Source: Phreatobacter sp. (GTDB taxonomy: Bacteria > Pseudomonadota > Alphaproteobacteria > Rhizobiales > Phreatobacteraceae). Taken from it: a stretch of DNA of 64,000 nt. A program made the position numbers and the translations under genes. Below the pieces are notes generated by a model. That model did no database searches, had not been told where the DNA came from, and saw nothing but the letters and a program-made list of their open reading frames with translations. The stretch lies in assembly GCF_022843985.1 (NCBI RefSeq), contig NZ_JALHMP010000018.1, forward strand, positions 1 through 64,000. The letters run 5' to 3'. This document shows positions 19,667 to 29,162 of this stretch, one piece after another (within the stretch, counting starts at the first letter, position 1; every line of letters begins with the position of its first letter).

Positions 19667-19981
19667 GCCGTTCGCCGCGGGCGTCGCCACCGTCTCTCGC
19701 CGCATCGATACCCGGGGCTACCGGCCGGGTGTTGCGCTAACAGCTTCTCGGCGCGCCGCTCGTCGTAAGGCGGCGGGCATCCAAATCCGGCACGGGCTGC
19801 ATCTCAACATCAATCGTATCGCTGAGCGATAGTGCTGTGTCGTTCCTGGTCATCAGTCTTGCCAACTTCGCATGTCTGGCAGGCGGTTAAGTTTCATAGG
19901 CTCGACGGGTCAAGGGCCGCGTCTTCTGTCGGGGAGGGCGGTCTGAACAGTCCCCGAAGACCCGACGAGAGGGAGCCTTCC
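19667..19981. other. Gap between tRNA terminator and binding-protein gene
   Basis: About 315 bases with no supported gene. A perfect 15-base palindrome TATCGCTGAGCGATA lies at 19817-19831 and could be an operator for the downstream binding-protein gene. An imperfect GC-rich hairpin involving GTCGGGGA and TCCCCGA lies in the presumed leader near 19930-19970. Confidence 0.45.
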
Positions 19982-21574
19982 ATGCGCATCACCCGCCGCC
20001 AGGGCCTTGTCGCAGCCGCCGCGCTCATTGCCGCGCCGAGGGTCGGTTTCGCCCAGAGCGCAGAAAGACCGCTGCGTTTCGTCGTCAATGTCGGCCTGCA
20101 GAATCTCGACCCGATCGCCTCGCCGTCCTTCGTGACGCGCAATTTCGGCTATCTGGTCTTCGACACGCTCGTCTCGCTCAACGGCAAGGGCGAGTACAAG
20201 CCGCAGATGCTGGAGGGCTGGGAGGTCAGCGCCGACCGCCTGACGTGGAAATTCAAGCTGCGCGGCGGCCTCATGTTCCACGATGGCGCCAAGGTCACCT
20301 CCGCGGACGTCATCGCCTCGCTGAGGCGCTGGGGCAGCCGCGATTCCATCGGCCGGCGTCTGATGGCGGCCACCGCCGAACTGACCGCCGACGGCCCCGA
20401 TGCCTTCACGCTGAAACTGTCGCGGCCCTTCGGCGGTGTCATCGACGCACTCGGCAAGCCGTCGGTCCATGTGCCGATGATCATGCCGGCCCGGATCGCC
20501 TCAGCGACGCCGCCGACGCAGCAGGTTTCCGAGATCGTCGGCTCCGGCCCCTATGCGTTCCAGCGCAGCGAATGGATCCCGGGTGACCGCGCCACCTTCC
20601 GCAAGTTCGACAAATACGTGCCGCGGAACGAGGCGGCGGACGGGCTGGCCGGCGGCAAGATCGCCAAGATCGACCGCGTGGAGATGCTCACCATGCCCGA
20701 TATCGCGCTGCGCTATGCGGCGCTGACGCGCGGCGAGGTGGACTATCTCGAATATGCGCCGGTGGACCTCATTCCGCGCATGCGCCGCGACCGCAACCTC
20801 ACCTTCGCCCAGGCGAGCGGCCGCGCCAACCTCATGTATGCGGTGTCGATCAACCACTTCCAGGCGCCGATGGACAATGTCCTGGTGCGGCGGGCGATCC
20901 AGCAGTGCCTGGATCGCGGCGAGGTGCTGGCCGGTGCCGGCTTCGGCGGCGAACTCGGCAAGCCCGACTGCACCGCCATGTTCATGTGCGGCGCGCCCTA
21001 CGAGAACAAGGGCGGCAGCGACATGATCGCCAATCCGAGCATTGACAAGGCCAAGGCGCTGCTGGCGGAGGCCGGCTACAAGAACGAGAAGATCGTCGTT
21101 CTCCATCCGCTCGACAGCCCGCTGCTCAATCCCTTCGGCGCGGTGCTCATCGACCGCATGAAGCGGGCCGGGTTCAATGTCGATGTCCAGGGTCTGGAAT
21201 GGTCGGCCATCGCCCAGCGCTGGGTGCAGAAGAACCCGCTGGACCAGGGCGGCTGGAGCGTCATTCCGGTCGTCTATACCGGCTTCGACATGTCGGACCC
21301 GCTGTCCAATCTTGGCGTCGGGTTCAACTGCACCGGCAACCAGCCCTGGGGCTACTGCGTGCAGCCGATGGTGCCGGCCATCGAGCGTTTCGAGGCGGAA
21401 AGCGACCCGGTGAAGCGCAAGGCGATCGCTGAGGAGATCCAGAAGTTCGCGCTGGAGAACGCGACCTTCCCCATCGCCGGTCAGTTCCAGAGTCCGGCCG
21501 TGTGGCGCAGCGAGCTGCAGGGCGTGATCGACTTCGGTTTCCCGGTGATCTGGAACATCGAGCGCAAGGCCTGA
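19982..21574 (+). CDS. ABC transporter substrate-binding protein, family 5 (peptide/nickel type)
   Basis: This 530-residue periplasmic binding protein belongs to the DppA/OppA-like solute-binding family 5. The export signal MRITRRQGLVAAAALIAA ends near GFAQ and contains twin arginines (TRRQGLV), so Tat export is likely. The body has the family's early segment FVTRNFGYLVFDTLVSLNGKG and the WKFKLRGGLMFHDG motif with SADVIASLRRW. GAGGGAG precedes the ATG at 19982 by 6 bases; codons further upstream lack a ribosome site. No permease or ATPase gene is adjacent, so it is an orphan that must use a transporter encoded elsewhere. The ligand is unknown. Confidence 0.9.
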   Translation: MRITRRQGLVAAAALIAAPRVGFAQSAERPLRFVVNVGLQNLDPIASPSFVTRNFGYLVFDTLVSLNGKGEYKPQMLEGWEVSADRLTWKFKLRGGLMFHDGAKVTSADVIASLRRWGSRDSIGRRLMAATAELTADGPDAFTLKLSRPFGGVIDALGKPSVHVPMIMPARIASATPPTQQVSEIVGSGPYAFQRSEWIPGDRATFRKFDKYVPRNEAADGLAGGKIAKIDRVEMLTMPDIALRYAALTRGEVDYLEYAPVDLIPRMRRDRNLTFAQASGRANLMYAVSINHFQAPMDNVLVRRAIQQCLDRGEVLAGAGFGGELGKPDCTAMFMCGAPYENKGGSDMIANPSIDKAKALLAEAGYKNEKIVVLHPLDSPLLNPFGAVLIDRMKRAGFNVDVQGLEWSAIAQRWVQKNPLDQGGWSVIPVVYTGFDMSDPLSNLGVGFNCTGNQPWGYCVQPMVPAIERFEAESDPVKRKAIAEEIQKFALENATFPIAGQFQSPAVWRSELQGVIDFGFPVIWNIERKA

Positions 21575-21610
21575 CGGCCCGACAGGGACGGGCGGTGATG
21601 CCGCCCGTCC

Positions 21611-22381
21611 TCACGCCGGGACGATATTGACCGCCCGGAAGCCCTCCTGCCGCATGGCCTGCAGGAAGGCCGGCAGCATCACCGCCGTCTGCGGCCGCGT
21701 GTCGTGGAACAGCAGGATGCCGCCACGCGCCTGTCTGAGGCGGCGCATGACGAGGCCGAGCTGGGCATCCGGCGCCATGTCGTTCCAGTCGCTGGCCCAG
21801 AGGTCGGCGCCGAAAATGCCGATGCGCCGGGCCGCCAGTCCCTGGTTGAGCGGCTCTGAATCGCCGAAGCCTGGATAGCGGAAGAACGGGGTCCGCGGCT
21901 GGCCCGTATAGCGCCCGTAGAGCGCCTGATCGACGGCGGCGAAACCGGCCTCGATATCGGCTTCGGCTGCGGCCTGCGGCAGTTGCGCCAGCGTCATCGG
22001 ATGGGTGTTCGAATGGTGGCCGACCGTATGGCCCTCCGCCAGGACACGGCGGGCGAGGGCAGGGTGCGCGGCCGCCTGGCGGCCGATCATGAAGAAGGTG
22101 GCCTTGACGCATTCCTCCGCCAACGCGGCGAGGATCGGCTCGGTCGTTCCCGGATGGGGTCCGTCGTCGAAGGTCAGCAGCACCTCGCCGGCTTCGAGGG
22201 GCAGGGTGCGCGGATAGCTCCTGCGACCGACGCGCAGGCCGTTTGCGGTGGAGACCTGCAGCACACGCGCCGTGCCGAGCCGGCCCGGCCCGCAGGACGC
22301 CGCGCCGGCGGCGGCCGGCACCAGCGTCAGCGACAGGGCGCCGAGAAGGGCGCGGCGCGAGGGTGAGTGAGCGGACGTCAT
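21611..22381 (-). CDS. Exported polysaccharide deacetylase (NodB/CE4 type)
   Basis: This 256-residue metal-dependent carbohydrate esterase removes acetyl groups from an envelope or extracellular polysaccharide. The CE4 motifs are visible: TFDDGP (residues 70-75) with the catalytic base and metal aspartates, HHSNTHP for the metal histidines, RYPGFG, DLWASDW, and a late LLFHDTR. The N terminus MTSAHSPSRRALLGALSL resembles a Tat signal with cleavage near AGAA. The start at 22381 is preferred because the signal peptide begins there; the frame stays open much further upstream but crosses the opposite-strand mgtE locus. It faces the binding-protein gene tail to tail with a 36-base gap. Confidence 0.86.
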   Translation of the reverse strand: MTSAHSPSRRALLGALSLTLVPAAAGAASCGPGRLGTARVLQVSTANGLRVGRRSYPRTLPLEAGEVLLTFDDGPHPGTTEPILAALAEECVKATFFMIGRQAAAHPALARRVLAEGHTVGHHSNTHPMTLAQLPQAAAEADIEAGFAAVDQALYGRYTGQPRTPFFRYPGFGDSEPLNQGLAARRIGIFGADLWASDWNDMAPDAQLGLVMRRLRQARGGILLFHDTRPQTAVMLPAFLQAMRQEGFRAVNIVPA

Positions 22382-22505
22382 GGCGTCGCCATCCTTCTGC
22401 AGGCACTGTCGGTGGCCATGCGCCACCTCTGCTAGCCAAATCGTTGCCGTGCATCCAAGAACGACCGATCCCTGATCCGAGAGCTGCGCTTCGCCTGGAG
22501 GCCCC

Positions 22506-23362
22506 ATGGCCGTCACCACGTCGCCCGCCGCCATGGCCGAACAATGGCGTGACCAGGATTGGCGCGACGAAGATGGTGAATTGCTGCCCGCCGTCGTCCA
22601 TCTGGTCCAGTCGATCCTGCGCGCGGATGACCGCGACAGCCTGAAGAGCCTCGTTTCCGAGGCCCATGAGGCCGATCTCGGCGCCTTGCTCGCCCAGCTC
22701 GACGCGGAGGACCGCAGCAGGGTCGTGTCCCTGCTCGGCGCCGCCTTCGACTTCAACGCGCTGAACGAGATCGACGAGACGATCCGCGCCGAAATTCTCG
22801 AGGACATGGCGCCGGCGGCGGGCGCTGGACTATCCAGAGCGTCTGGACCACGGCCAAGAGCCGCTTCCGCTGGTTGCTCATCAATCTCGTCACCGCCTTT
22901 CTCGCGACGACCGTGCTCAAATCCTCCGAGAACCAGCTCGAGACCATGGTCGCACTCGCCGTGTTCGCGCCGATCGTCGCCAGCCAGGGCGGCAGTGCGG
23001 CGACGCAGACCATGACGGTCGCGGTCCGCGCGCTCGCGACCCGCGCGCTCGGTCCGCGCAACGCCTGGCGCGTCGTTCGCCGCGAGATGCTCGTCGGCCT
23101 GTTCAACGGCATCGCCTTCGCGCTCATCACCGGAACGGTGGCGAGCTTCTGGTTCACCAATGCCGGCATCGGCATGGTGATCGGGCTCGCCCTCGTCTGC
23201 AACCTGGTGGCCGGCTCGCTCGGTGGCGTGCTGGTCCCCCTGGCGCTCGACCGGATGAAGGTCGACCCGGCGATCGCCTCCGGCCCCTTCGTGACGACGG
23301 TGACCGACGTGACCGGGTTCTTCAGTTTCCTGATGATCGCGACATGGTGGTTCAGATTGTGA
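22506..23362 (+). pseudogene. mgtE: Broken mgtE magnesium transporter (internal deletion plus frameshift)
   Basis: The first part (22506 to about 22810) reads as the start of the MgtE N domain, up to ETIRAEILEDM, with GGAGG before the ATG. The frame then runs into unrelated residues. From about 22825 a different frame (+2) reads WTTAKSRFRWLLINLVTAF and continues through all five membrane helices to a stop at 23362, with the conserved ASQGGSAATQT and GPFVTTVTD segments. Most of the N domain and the whole CBS pair, roughly 180 residues, are missing between the two parts. A normal MgtE has about 450-470 residues. This looks like a deletion with frame loss, either a true pseudogene or an assembly error. 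A TTG at 22874 opens a frame for the membrane part alone. Confidence 0.82.
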
Positions 23363-23632
23363 ATCAGCCGCGCTGTCCTGTTTGTTGATCCCGCTCGCAA
23401 AAGTCCCACGCCTCGCGTCTGCGGCCGTGGCCGCGTTCGGCAGGTGGCGCCCAAGCCAGCCCGGTGCGCGCATTCTCGCCTGCCGCTGGCCGTGACAACG
23501 CCGGGCATCGTGTCCGGAAGGGCGGTGTCAGGCCGGGTATGAGGGGGCTGTCCGGCGTTTTGTGTCCTCGACAGCGCCGCTGACGTCGGGCAGGGTCGCG
23601 GCCTTCCTTCAGCCTTCCGACGGACCCCTGCC

Positions 23633-24352
23633 ATGACTGACGTCCTGCCCCTCGATCCCGCCATCAAGGCGAAGCTCGAGACGATCACCACCGCGACGCT
23701 GACGACGGTCCTGCTCAAGAAGGGCCTGCGGAAGATCTGGATGGCCGGGACACAGCCTTTCTCCCATGCGGGGAAGCGCACGGTCGGGCGGGCTTTCACG
23801 TTGCGTTTCGTCCCCGCGCGCGAGGATCTGGCGACACCGGCGAGCTGGTCGCATCCGATCTCGACCCGCGGCGCCATCGAGGCCATGCCCGAGGGCGTCA
23901 TCGCCGTGGTCGACGCCATGGGCTCGAAGGAAGCCGGCATTTTCGGCGACATCCTCTGCGCCCGCATGGCCAAGCGCGGCGTTGCCGCGCTGGTCACCGA
24001 CGGCGTGGTTCGCGATGCCGACGGGGTGCGCGGCACGGGTCTGCCGGTCTGGTGCTCGGGTGCTGCTGCGCCGGCTTCCGTCGCGGCGCTGACCTTCATC
24101 AACTGGCAGGAGCCGATCGGCTGCGGCGGCGTCGCCGTCTTCCCGAACGACATTGTCGTCTGCGATGGTGACGGCGCGGTTCTGATCCCGCAGGACATGG
24201 TCGAGGCGGTGCTCGAGGCAGCCGAGGCGCAGGAACATCTCGAAGGCTGGCTGATGGGCGAGATCGACAAGGGCGTGCCGCTGCCGGGCCTCTATCCGCC
24301 GAACGCCGAGACCAAGGCCCGTTACGAAAAGGAAACGGGTCGTAAAGCATAA
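23633..24352 (+). CDS. RraA-like protein / 4-hydroxy-4-methyl-2-oxoglutarate aldolase family
   Basis: This 239-residue protein belongs to the RraA/HMG-aldolase family. It carries the pattern GDILCARMAKRG...VTDGVVRD with the acidic and arginine residues that bind divalent metal and pyruvate-like substrates in class II aldolases of this family. Family members are either RNase E inhibitors or aldolases and oxaloacetate decarboxylases. In this lineage a metabolic aldolase or demethylmenaquinone-methyltransferase-like annotation is common, and sequence alone does not decide. The 270 bases before it contain no gene that I can see. It reads away from the broken mgtE. Confidence 0.82.
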   Translation: MTDVLPLDPAIKAKLETITTATLTTVLLKKGLRKIWMAGTQPFSHAGKRTVGRAFTLRFVPAREDLATPASWSHPISTRGAIEAMPEGVIAVVDAMGSKEAGIFGDILCARMAKRGVAALVTDGVVRDADGVRGTGLPVWCSGAAAPASVAALTFINWQEPIGCGGVAVFPNDIVVCDGDGAVLIPQDMVEAVLEAAEAQEHLEGWLMGEIDKGVPLPGLYPPNAETKARYEKETGRKA

Positions 24353-24407
24353 GGGATGAGAGAAGGCCGCCATTTCGCAGCCGCAATCCTTGGCCACATC
24401 CTCGACC

Positions 24408-25379
24408 ATGAACCGACGCTCCATCGCCTTCACCGCCGTGACCCTGATGGGGCTGATGCTCGCCGGCTGCGGCAGCGTGCCGACGGATGTTGCCGCGCCG
24501 CCGACCGGTGACCATCCCTTCCCGACCATCACCCATACGGTGGGCCATCACGCCCATCCGGTGCATGGCATCGATGTGTCGAAATATCAGGGCCGGATCG
24601 ACTGGGAGCAGGTGAGGGCGGCGGGCGTGTCCTTTGCTTTCATCAAGGCGACGGAAGGCGGCGATCTCCTCGACAGCCGCTTCCGCGAGAACTGGGAGGC
24701 ATCGCGCCGGGCCGGCATTCCACGCGGTGCCTATCACTTCACCTATTGGTGCCGGCCGATGGCGGACCAGATCGCCTGGTTCAAGCGCCATGTGCCGGTC
24801 GAGCCGGACGCGCTGCCGCCAGTGCTCGACGTCGAATGGAACTTCCAGTCGCCGACCTGCCCGCGGCGCGTTCCGGTCGCCGTGGCTCAGGCGAAGATGC
24901 GCGAGTTTCTTCGGGCCATGGAGCGGCATTACGGCAAGAAGCCGATCATCTATGCCGATATCAAGTTCCACCGCGAGATTCTGGCCAACAACGAGTTTGC
25001 CGAATATCCGTTCTGGGTCCGCTCGGTGGCGGCCGTGCCGCATGAGCGCTATCCGGGCCGCCGCTGGGCCTTCTGGCAGATCACAGCCACCGGCCGTGTC
25101 GCCGGTATCAACACTCCGGTGGACCGCAACGTCTTCGCCGGCACGCCCCAGCAATGGCAGCAGATCGCCCAGACGGGGTTCCGTCACCGCGGCCAGCCGG
25201 TGACGGCGGTGGCGGCAGCGCCGGCGGCTGCGGCCCCGCCCATGGCGTTCGCCGCGGCCGAGACGAGCCCGGCACAGGTGCCGACGGCGACGACATCGGT
25301 GCCCGCCGCCGCTGTCCCCGCCGCCGATGCGCCGGCCATGACGACGGCGCCTCTGCCGGCATCGCGGCCGCGCTTCTAG
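24408..25379 (+). CDS. Glycoside hydrolase family 25 lipoprotein (lysozyme-like)
   Basis: This 323-residue muramidase-type protein is predicted to cleave peptidoglycan glycan strands. A lipoprotein signal ends in the lipobox LAGC with C21, so it should be anchored in a membrane. The GH25 barrel spans about residues 50-260: HGIDVSKYQG with D56, FAFIKATEGG, GAYHFTYW, and the catalytic DVE triplet (D141 and E143 in LDVEWN), then WAFWQIT. A low-complexity alanine/proline/threonine tail fills about 265-323. The ATG at 24408 is chosen because it starts a normal signal peptide; a TTG at 24390 is in frame. Confidence 0.9.
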   Translation: MNRRSIAFTAVTLMGLMLAGCGSVPTDVAAPPTGDHPFPTITHTVGHHAHPVHGIDVSKYQGRIDWEQVRAAGVSFAFIKATEGGDLLDSRFRENWEASRRAGIPRGAYHFTYWCRPMADQIAWFKRHVPVEPDALPPVLDVEWNFQSPTCPRRVPVAVAQAKMREFLRAMERHYGKKPIIYADIKFHREILANNEFAEYPFWVRSVAAVPHERYPGRRWAFWQITATGRVAGINTPVDRNVFAGTPQQWQQIAQTGFRHRGQPVTAVAAAPAAAAPPMAFAAAETSPAQVPTATTSVPAAAVPAADAPAMTTAPLPASRPRF

Positions 25380-25423
25380 GGGCCGCGGCGGTCTGCCTCA
25401 GCGGCGCGCAGGGCTGATCGCGG

Positions 25424-25906
25424 TCACACCCAGCGCCGGACCCTCGCCGCATAGGCCTGCCAGTCGGCGCCGAACCGCGCCGCCAGATGCGCTTCCTCGC
25501 GCACGATCGCGAAATGCGTCATGGCCATCACGAAGACCGCCGCCGCCACGAGATAGCCGAGCGCCCCCTCGACCCCGCCGAACCCGCCGATGATCAGCGC
25601 CTCACCGAGATAGATCGGATTGCGGCTCCAGCCGAACGGCCCTGTCGTGACCAGGCGCCGCGCGGCGTGGTGCGGCAGGATCGCGGTCCCCGCCCGCGAC
25701 AGGGCGGAGGAGGCCCAGAGGATCAGCGCCAGGCCCGCTCCCAGCGCCAGGGCGCCGGCGGCCTTGAAGACGATCGCCACCGGCAGCACCACCGGCGCCA
25801 GCCAGTTCAGGCCGTAGCCGAGGGCCAGCGCGCCGACGAAAATGAGCGGCGGCAGCGGAAAGCGGTTCGGTCGATCGGCATAGGGTGTGTCTGGCGCGTC
25901 CGTCAT
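25424..25906 (-). CDS. Isoprenylcysteine/phospholipid methyltransferase-family membrane protein
   Basis: This 160-residue protein has about four hydrophobic helices and the signature [14 protein letters not shown] followed by a late [11 protein letters not shown]. These place it in the broad PEMT/ICMT group of small membrane S-adenosylmethionine-dependent methyltransferases. The acceptor is unknown. The reading frame continues upstream past 25906 opposite the ivd gene, but the ATG at 25906 gives the normal family length. It is divergent from ivd. Confidence 0.8.
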   Translation of the reverse strand: MTDAPDTPYADRPNRFPLPPLIFVGALALGYGLNWLAPVVLPVAIVFKAAGALALGAGLALILWASSALSRAGTAILPHHAARRLVTTGPFGWSRNPIYLGEALIIGGFGGVEGALGYLVAAAVFVMAMTHFAIVREEAHLAARFGADWQAYAARVRRWV

Positions 25907-26008
25907 CCTCGTCTCCCTGCCGCAAGGCCGATCATGACAGCCCGGCATACCGCTTCTATAACCTTCCCGAAGCCGCCGCACGAAGCCCGTACCGCCGAGG
26001 ACCATGCC

Positions 26009-27181
26009 ATGCTGAGGAATATGCCGCGCTCCTTCGATTTCGACCTCGGAGAGACCGCCGACATGCTGCGCGACACGGTCTTCGCCTTCGCGCAGGCGGA
26101 GATCGCGCCGCGTGCCGCCGAGATCGACAAGACCGATCAGTTCCCCATGGACCTGTGGCAGAAGTTCGGCGGGCTCGGCCTGCTTGGCGTCACCGTCGAG
26201 GAGGAGCATGGCGGCAGCGGGCTCGGCTATCTCGAGCACTGCATCGCCATGGAAGAGATCTCGCGCGCCTCGGCCTCGGTGGGGCTGTCCTACGGCGCCC
26301 ATTCCAACCTCTGCGTCAACCAGATCCGCAAGAACGGCTCGGAAGAGCAGAAGCGGCGCTACCTGCCGCAGCTGATCAGCGGCGCCCATGTCGGCGCCTT
26401 GGCCATGTCGGAGCCCGGTGCCGGCTCCGACGTCGTCTCGATGAAGCTGAAGGCCGAGAAGAAGGGCGGTCGTTACATCCTCAACGGCACCAAGATGTGG
26501 ATCACCAACGGTCCCGATGCCGATGTCCTCGTCGTCTATGCCAAGACCGATCCCGCTGCCGGCGCCCGCGGCATGACGGCCTTCCTCATCGAGAAGGGCT
26601 TCAAGGGCTTCTCCTGTGCCCAGAAGCTGGACAAGCTCGGCATGCGCGGCTCGCACACCGGCGAACTCGTGTTCGAGGACTGCGAAGTGCCGGAGGAGAA
26701 CGTGCTCGGACAGGTCGGCCGCGGCGTCAACGTGCTGATGAGCGGCCTCGACTATGAGCGCGCCGTGCTGGCGGCCGGGCCGATCGGCATCATGCAGGCC
26801 TGCATGGACGTGGTCATGCCCTATGTCCACGAGCGCAAGCAGTTCGGCCAGGCGATCGGCGAATTCCAGCTGGTCCAGGGCAAGATCGCCGATATGTATG
26901 TCTCGATGAACGCCGCCCGCGCCTATGTCTATGCGGTCGCCAAGGCCTGCGACCGCGGCCAGACGACGCGCGAGGACGCCGCCGGCGCCATCCTCTATGC
27001 CGCGGAGAACGCGACGAAGATGGCGCTCGATGCCATCCAGCTCCTCGGCGGCAACGGCTATATCAACGACTATCCGACGGGACGGCTGCTGCGCGACGCC
27101 AAGCTCTACGAGATCGGCGCGGGCACGAGCGAGATCCGCCGCATGCTGATCGGACGGGAACTGTTCAACAAGACCATGTGA
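26009..27181 (+). CDS. ivd: Isovaleryl-CoA dehydrogenase
   Basis: This FAD enzyme oxidises isovaleryl-CoA to 3-methylcrotonyl-CoA in leucine breakdown. The 390-residue protein has the acyl-CoA dehydrogenase N-terminal helical, middle beta ([15 protein letters not shown]) and C-terminal helical domains. The catalytic glutamate lies in helix G (E250 in [13 protein letters not shown]), which separates isovaleryl-CoA dehydrogenases from those using the glutamate near the end. The end reads [17 protein letters not shown], again IVD-like. GAGG stands 8 bases before the ATG at 26009. Its metabolic partners mccB (29661) and mccA (33823) follow on the same strand, interrupted by other genes. Confidence 0.93.
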   Translation: MLRNMPRSFDFDLGETADMLRDTVFAFAQAEIAPRAAEIDKTDQFPMDLWQKFGGLGLLGVTVEEEHGGSGLGYLEHCIAMEEISRASASVGLSYGAHSNLCVNQIRKNGSEEQKRRYLPQLISGAHVGALAMSEPGAGSDVVSMKLKAEKKGGRYILNGTKMWITNGPDADVLVVYAKTDPAAGARGMTAFLIEKGFKGFSCAQKLDKLGMRGSHTGELVFEDCEVPEENVLGQVGRGVNVLMSGLDYERAVLAAGPIGIMQACMDVVMPYVHERKQFGQAIGEFQLVQGKIADMYVSMNAARAYVYAVAKACDRGQTTREDAAGAILYAAENATKMALDAIQLLGGNGYINDYPTGRLLRDAKLYEIGAGTSEIRRMLIGRELFNKTM

Positions 27182-27242
27182 GGCGGTTCGTGACCGGGGC
27201 GCTCGTCCCGGGCCCTCGCGTTCCGCGCCGCCGGGAGCGCCA

Positions 27243-28061
27243 GTGACCTTCGCCAACCACGTCTTCTTCTACCTGTCCAAGATCCTCTGGTGGTTCGCGG
27301 CGCCCTCCAACGTGCTGACCGCCCTGGTGCTGGTCGGCGCTGTGCTGCTCTTCACCCGCTGGAGCCGGGGCGGGCGGCGCCTCGTCGTCGCCGGGGCGCT
27401 TGGCCTCGCCGTCTGCGGCCTCTCGCCTCTCGGTCTCTGGCTCGCGACGCCGCTGGAGAGCCGTTTCCCGATCCCGGGACCGGACTTGGCGGCGCCGATC
27501 GGCATCATCGTCCTCGGCGGTTCCATGGACCCGCTGACCACGGCGGCGCGGGGACAGCCGACCATGGGGTCGGCGCCCGGCCGTATCACCGAGGCGGTGG
27601 CGCTGGCGCGGCGCTTTCCCGCCGCGCGGCTGGTCTTCACCGGCGGTTCGGCCGCCGTCTTCCGGGGGGAGGCTCTGGATGAGGCCGGGGCGGCGGAGGC
27701 GCTGTTCCGTCAGCTCGGCATCGATCCCGCCCGGCTCACGCTGGAGCGCGACAGCCGCAACACCTTCGAGAACGCCGTCCTGACCAGGGCGCTCGTCCAG
27801 CCGCGGCCGGGCGAGACCTGGCTGCTGGTGACATCGGCCTGGCACATGCCGCGCTCCTTCGGCATCTTCCGCAAGGCGGGCTGGACCGTGATCGCCTATC
27901 CCACCGATTTCGAGACGCGGGGGCGGCCAGGCGAGCTCTGGCGGCCGATCCTGCCGGTCAGCCGCGGCCTCGATCTCGTCGACCGCATGGTGCGGGAATG
28001 GCTGGGGCTTCTCGCCTATCGCCTCGGCGGCCGCAGCGACGCCCTGCTGCCGGGGCCGTGA
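27243..28061 (+). CDS. YdcF/ElyC-type DUF218 membrane protein
   Basis: This 272-residue protein has two N-terminal membrane helices (about 5-30 and 45-70) and a DUF218 domain (about 85-260) with IIVLGGS, FTGGSAAV, ERDSRNTFENA and VTSAWHMPRS. ElyC and related proteins affect envelope polysaccharide and cell-wall precursor handling, but the biochemical role is unsettled. The start is a GTG with GGGAG 6 bases upstream. It follows ivd by about 60 bases but is not a recognised part of leucine breakdown. Confidence 0.85.
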   Translation: MTFANHVFFYLSKILWWFAAPSNVLTALVLVGAVLLFTRWSRGGRRLVVAGALGLAVCGLSPLGLWLATPLESRFPIPGPDLAAPIGIIVLGGSMDPLTTAARGQPTMGSAPGRITEAVALARRFPAARLVFTGGSAAVFRGEALDEAGAAEALFRQLGIDPARLTLERDSRNTFENAVLTRALVQPRPGETWLLVTSAWHMPRSFGIFRKAGWTVIAYPTDFETRGRPGELWRPILPVSRGLDLVDRMVREWLGLLAYRLGGRSDALLPGP

Positions 28062-28063
28062 GG

Positions 28064-28330
28064 TCAGTCCTGGCGCGGCACGGTGAGGCGGTAGACGCCA
28101 CGGAAATCATCGGGGTCGACCGGCTTGCCCTTGCGCAGGATGACGAGCCGGCCCTCGCGCGCCAGTCCGACAGCCGCCCGCCGCACCGGCTGCATGAGGC
28201 TGTGCCAATCGACGTCGCGGGCCGCCGCGACATGCTTGGCAGCCTCCGAAGGGCAGATGGACTTGTCCGGTCCGCGTCCCTGGGTGAGGAGCAGGATGGC
28301 GGCCTGGAGATCGGAATCGCTGGGGGTCAT
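28064..28330 (-). CDS. DUF3253 small protein
   Basis: This 88-residue protein matches the DUF3253 pattern: an N-terminal helix (DSDLQAAILLLTQGRG), ICPSEAAKHV, LMQPVRRAAVGLAREGRL and a C-terminal beta strand RGVYRLTVPR. The layout suggests a winged-helix fold. The role is not known. The ATG at 28330 has GAGGGC just upstream; an in-frame ATG at 28348 has no ribosome site. Its stop is two bases from the stop of the DUF218 gene, so the two converge. Confidence 0.72.
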   Translation of the reverse strand: MTPSDSDLQAAILLLTQGRGPDKSICPSEAAKHVAAARDVDWHSLMQPVRRAAVGLAREGRLVILRKGKPVDPDDFRGVYRLTVPRQD

Positions 28331-28373
28331 GGCGCCCTCATGCACCACGGCGGGCCGGCCGTCGAGCCTTGGC

Positions 28374-29051
28374 CTAGAGCAGCGCCTGCCGGCTCTCGGA
28401 ATGGAACTGCCGCCGGTAGAGCACGGCGAAGACGGCGGTGGTCGCCGCCATGAACACGAGCGGGCCGGCGAACCAGCCGAGATAGCCGAGGGCGAAGAAG
28501 AAGGCCCGCTGTCCCCGGTTGAAATGGGCGGCGGCGATGGTGTTCATCCGCGCCGCGCGCTCGGCCATGGCCTTGGCCTCGTCGCTGCCGCGCCCGTCGC
28601 CCTCCGGTGTCGCGCCGATCAGGATGGCGCAGTAGTTGAACAGCCGGTAGGCCCAGCCGAACTTGAAGAAGGCATAGACGAAGATCACCAGCAGCCCGGC
28701 GAGCTTGATCTCCCATTGCTGGCGCGATCCGGCATGGCCGAAGGAGAGCGACTGGAGGACTTCCAGGGCGCGATCCGAGGCATTGATCAGGCCAAGACAG
28801 GCGCCGACCGCCAGCAGCGAGGTCGAGGCGAAGAAGGACGAGCCCTGCTGCAGCGTCATGTTGATCTGGGTGTCGACGATGCGGTTGGGACGCACCAGCA
28901 TCTCGGTCATCCAGGCCCGGCGGTAGTCGGCCATGATGGCGGTCAGCCCGCGCCGCCCGCCGCCCCAGACCTCCACCAGCCAGGCATAGGTGGCCCAGGC
29001 CACTGCGAAATAGCCGAAGGCGACGCCGTCGAGGAATGTCAGTCCAAGCAT
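28374..29051 (-). CDS. DUF599-type membrane protein
   Basis: This 225-residue inner-membrane protein has four or more hydrophobic segments (about 5-25, 75-95, 110-135, 185-215) and the DUF599 features WMTEMLVRPNRIVDTQI, NMTLQQGSSFFASTSLL and FFKFGWAYRLFNY. No function is established for the family. It is transcribed away from the rhodanese gene, with a gap of about 110 bases that must hold both promoters. Confidence 0.78.
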   Translation of the reverse strand: MLGLTFLDGVAFGYFAVAWATYAWLVEVWGGGRRGLTAIMADYRRAWMTEMLVRPNRIVDTQINMTLQQGSSFFASTSLLAVGACLGLINASDRALEVLQSLSFGHAGSRQQWEIKLAGLLVIFVYAFFKFGWAYRLFNYCAILIGATPEGDGRGSDEAKAMAERAARMNTIAAAHFNRGQRAFFFALGYLGWFAGPLVFMAATTAVFAVLYRRQFHSESRQALL

Positions 29052-29162
29052 CGATCATCGGTAGCAAGCGGTGGGCATCCGCGTCTACTCGTCCGCCGTC
29101 CGGCGGGTGTCCGGCAGGCCCGGCTTGGTGCTAGGCTCGCCCCGACACGCCGGAGAGAATCC

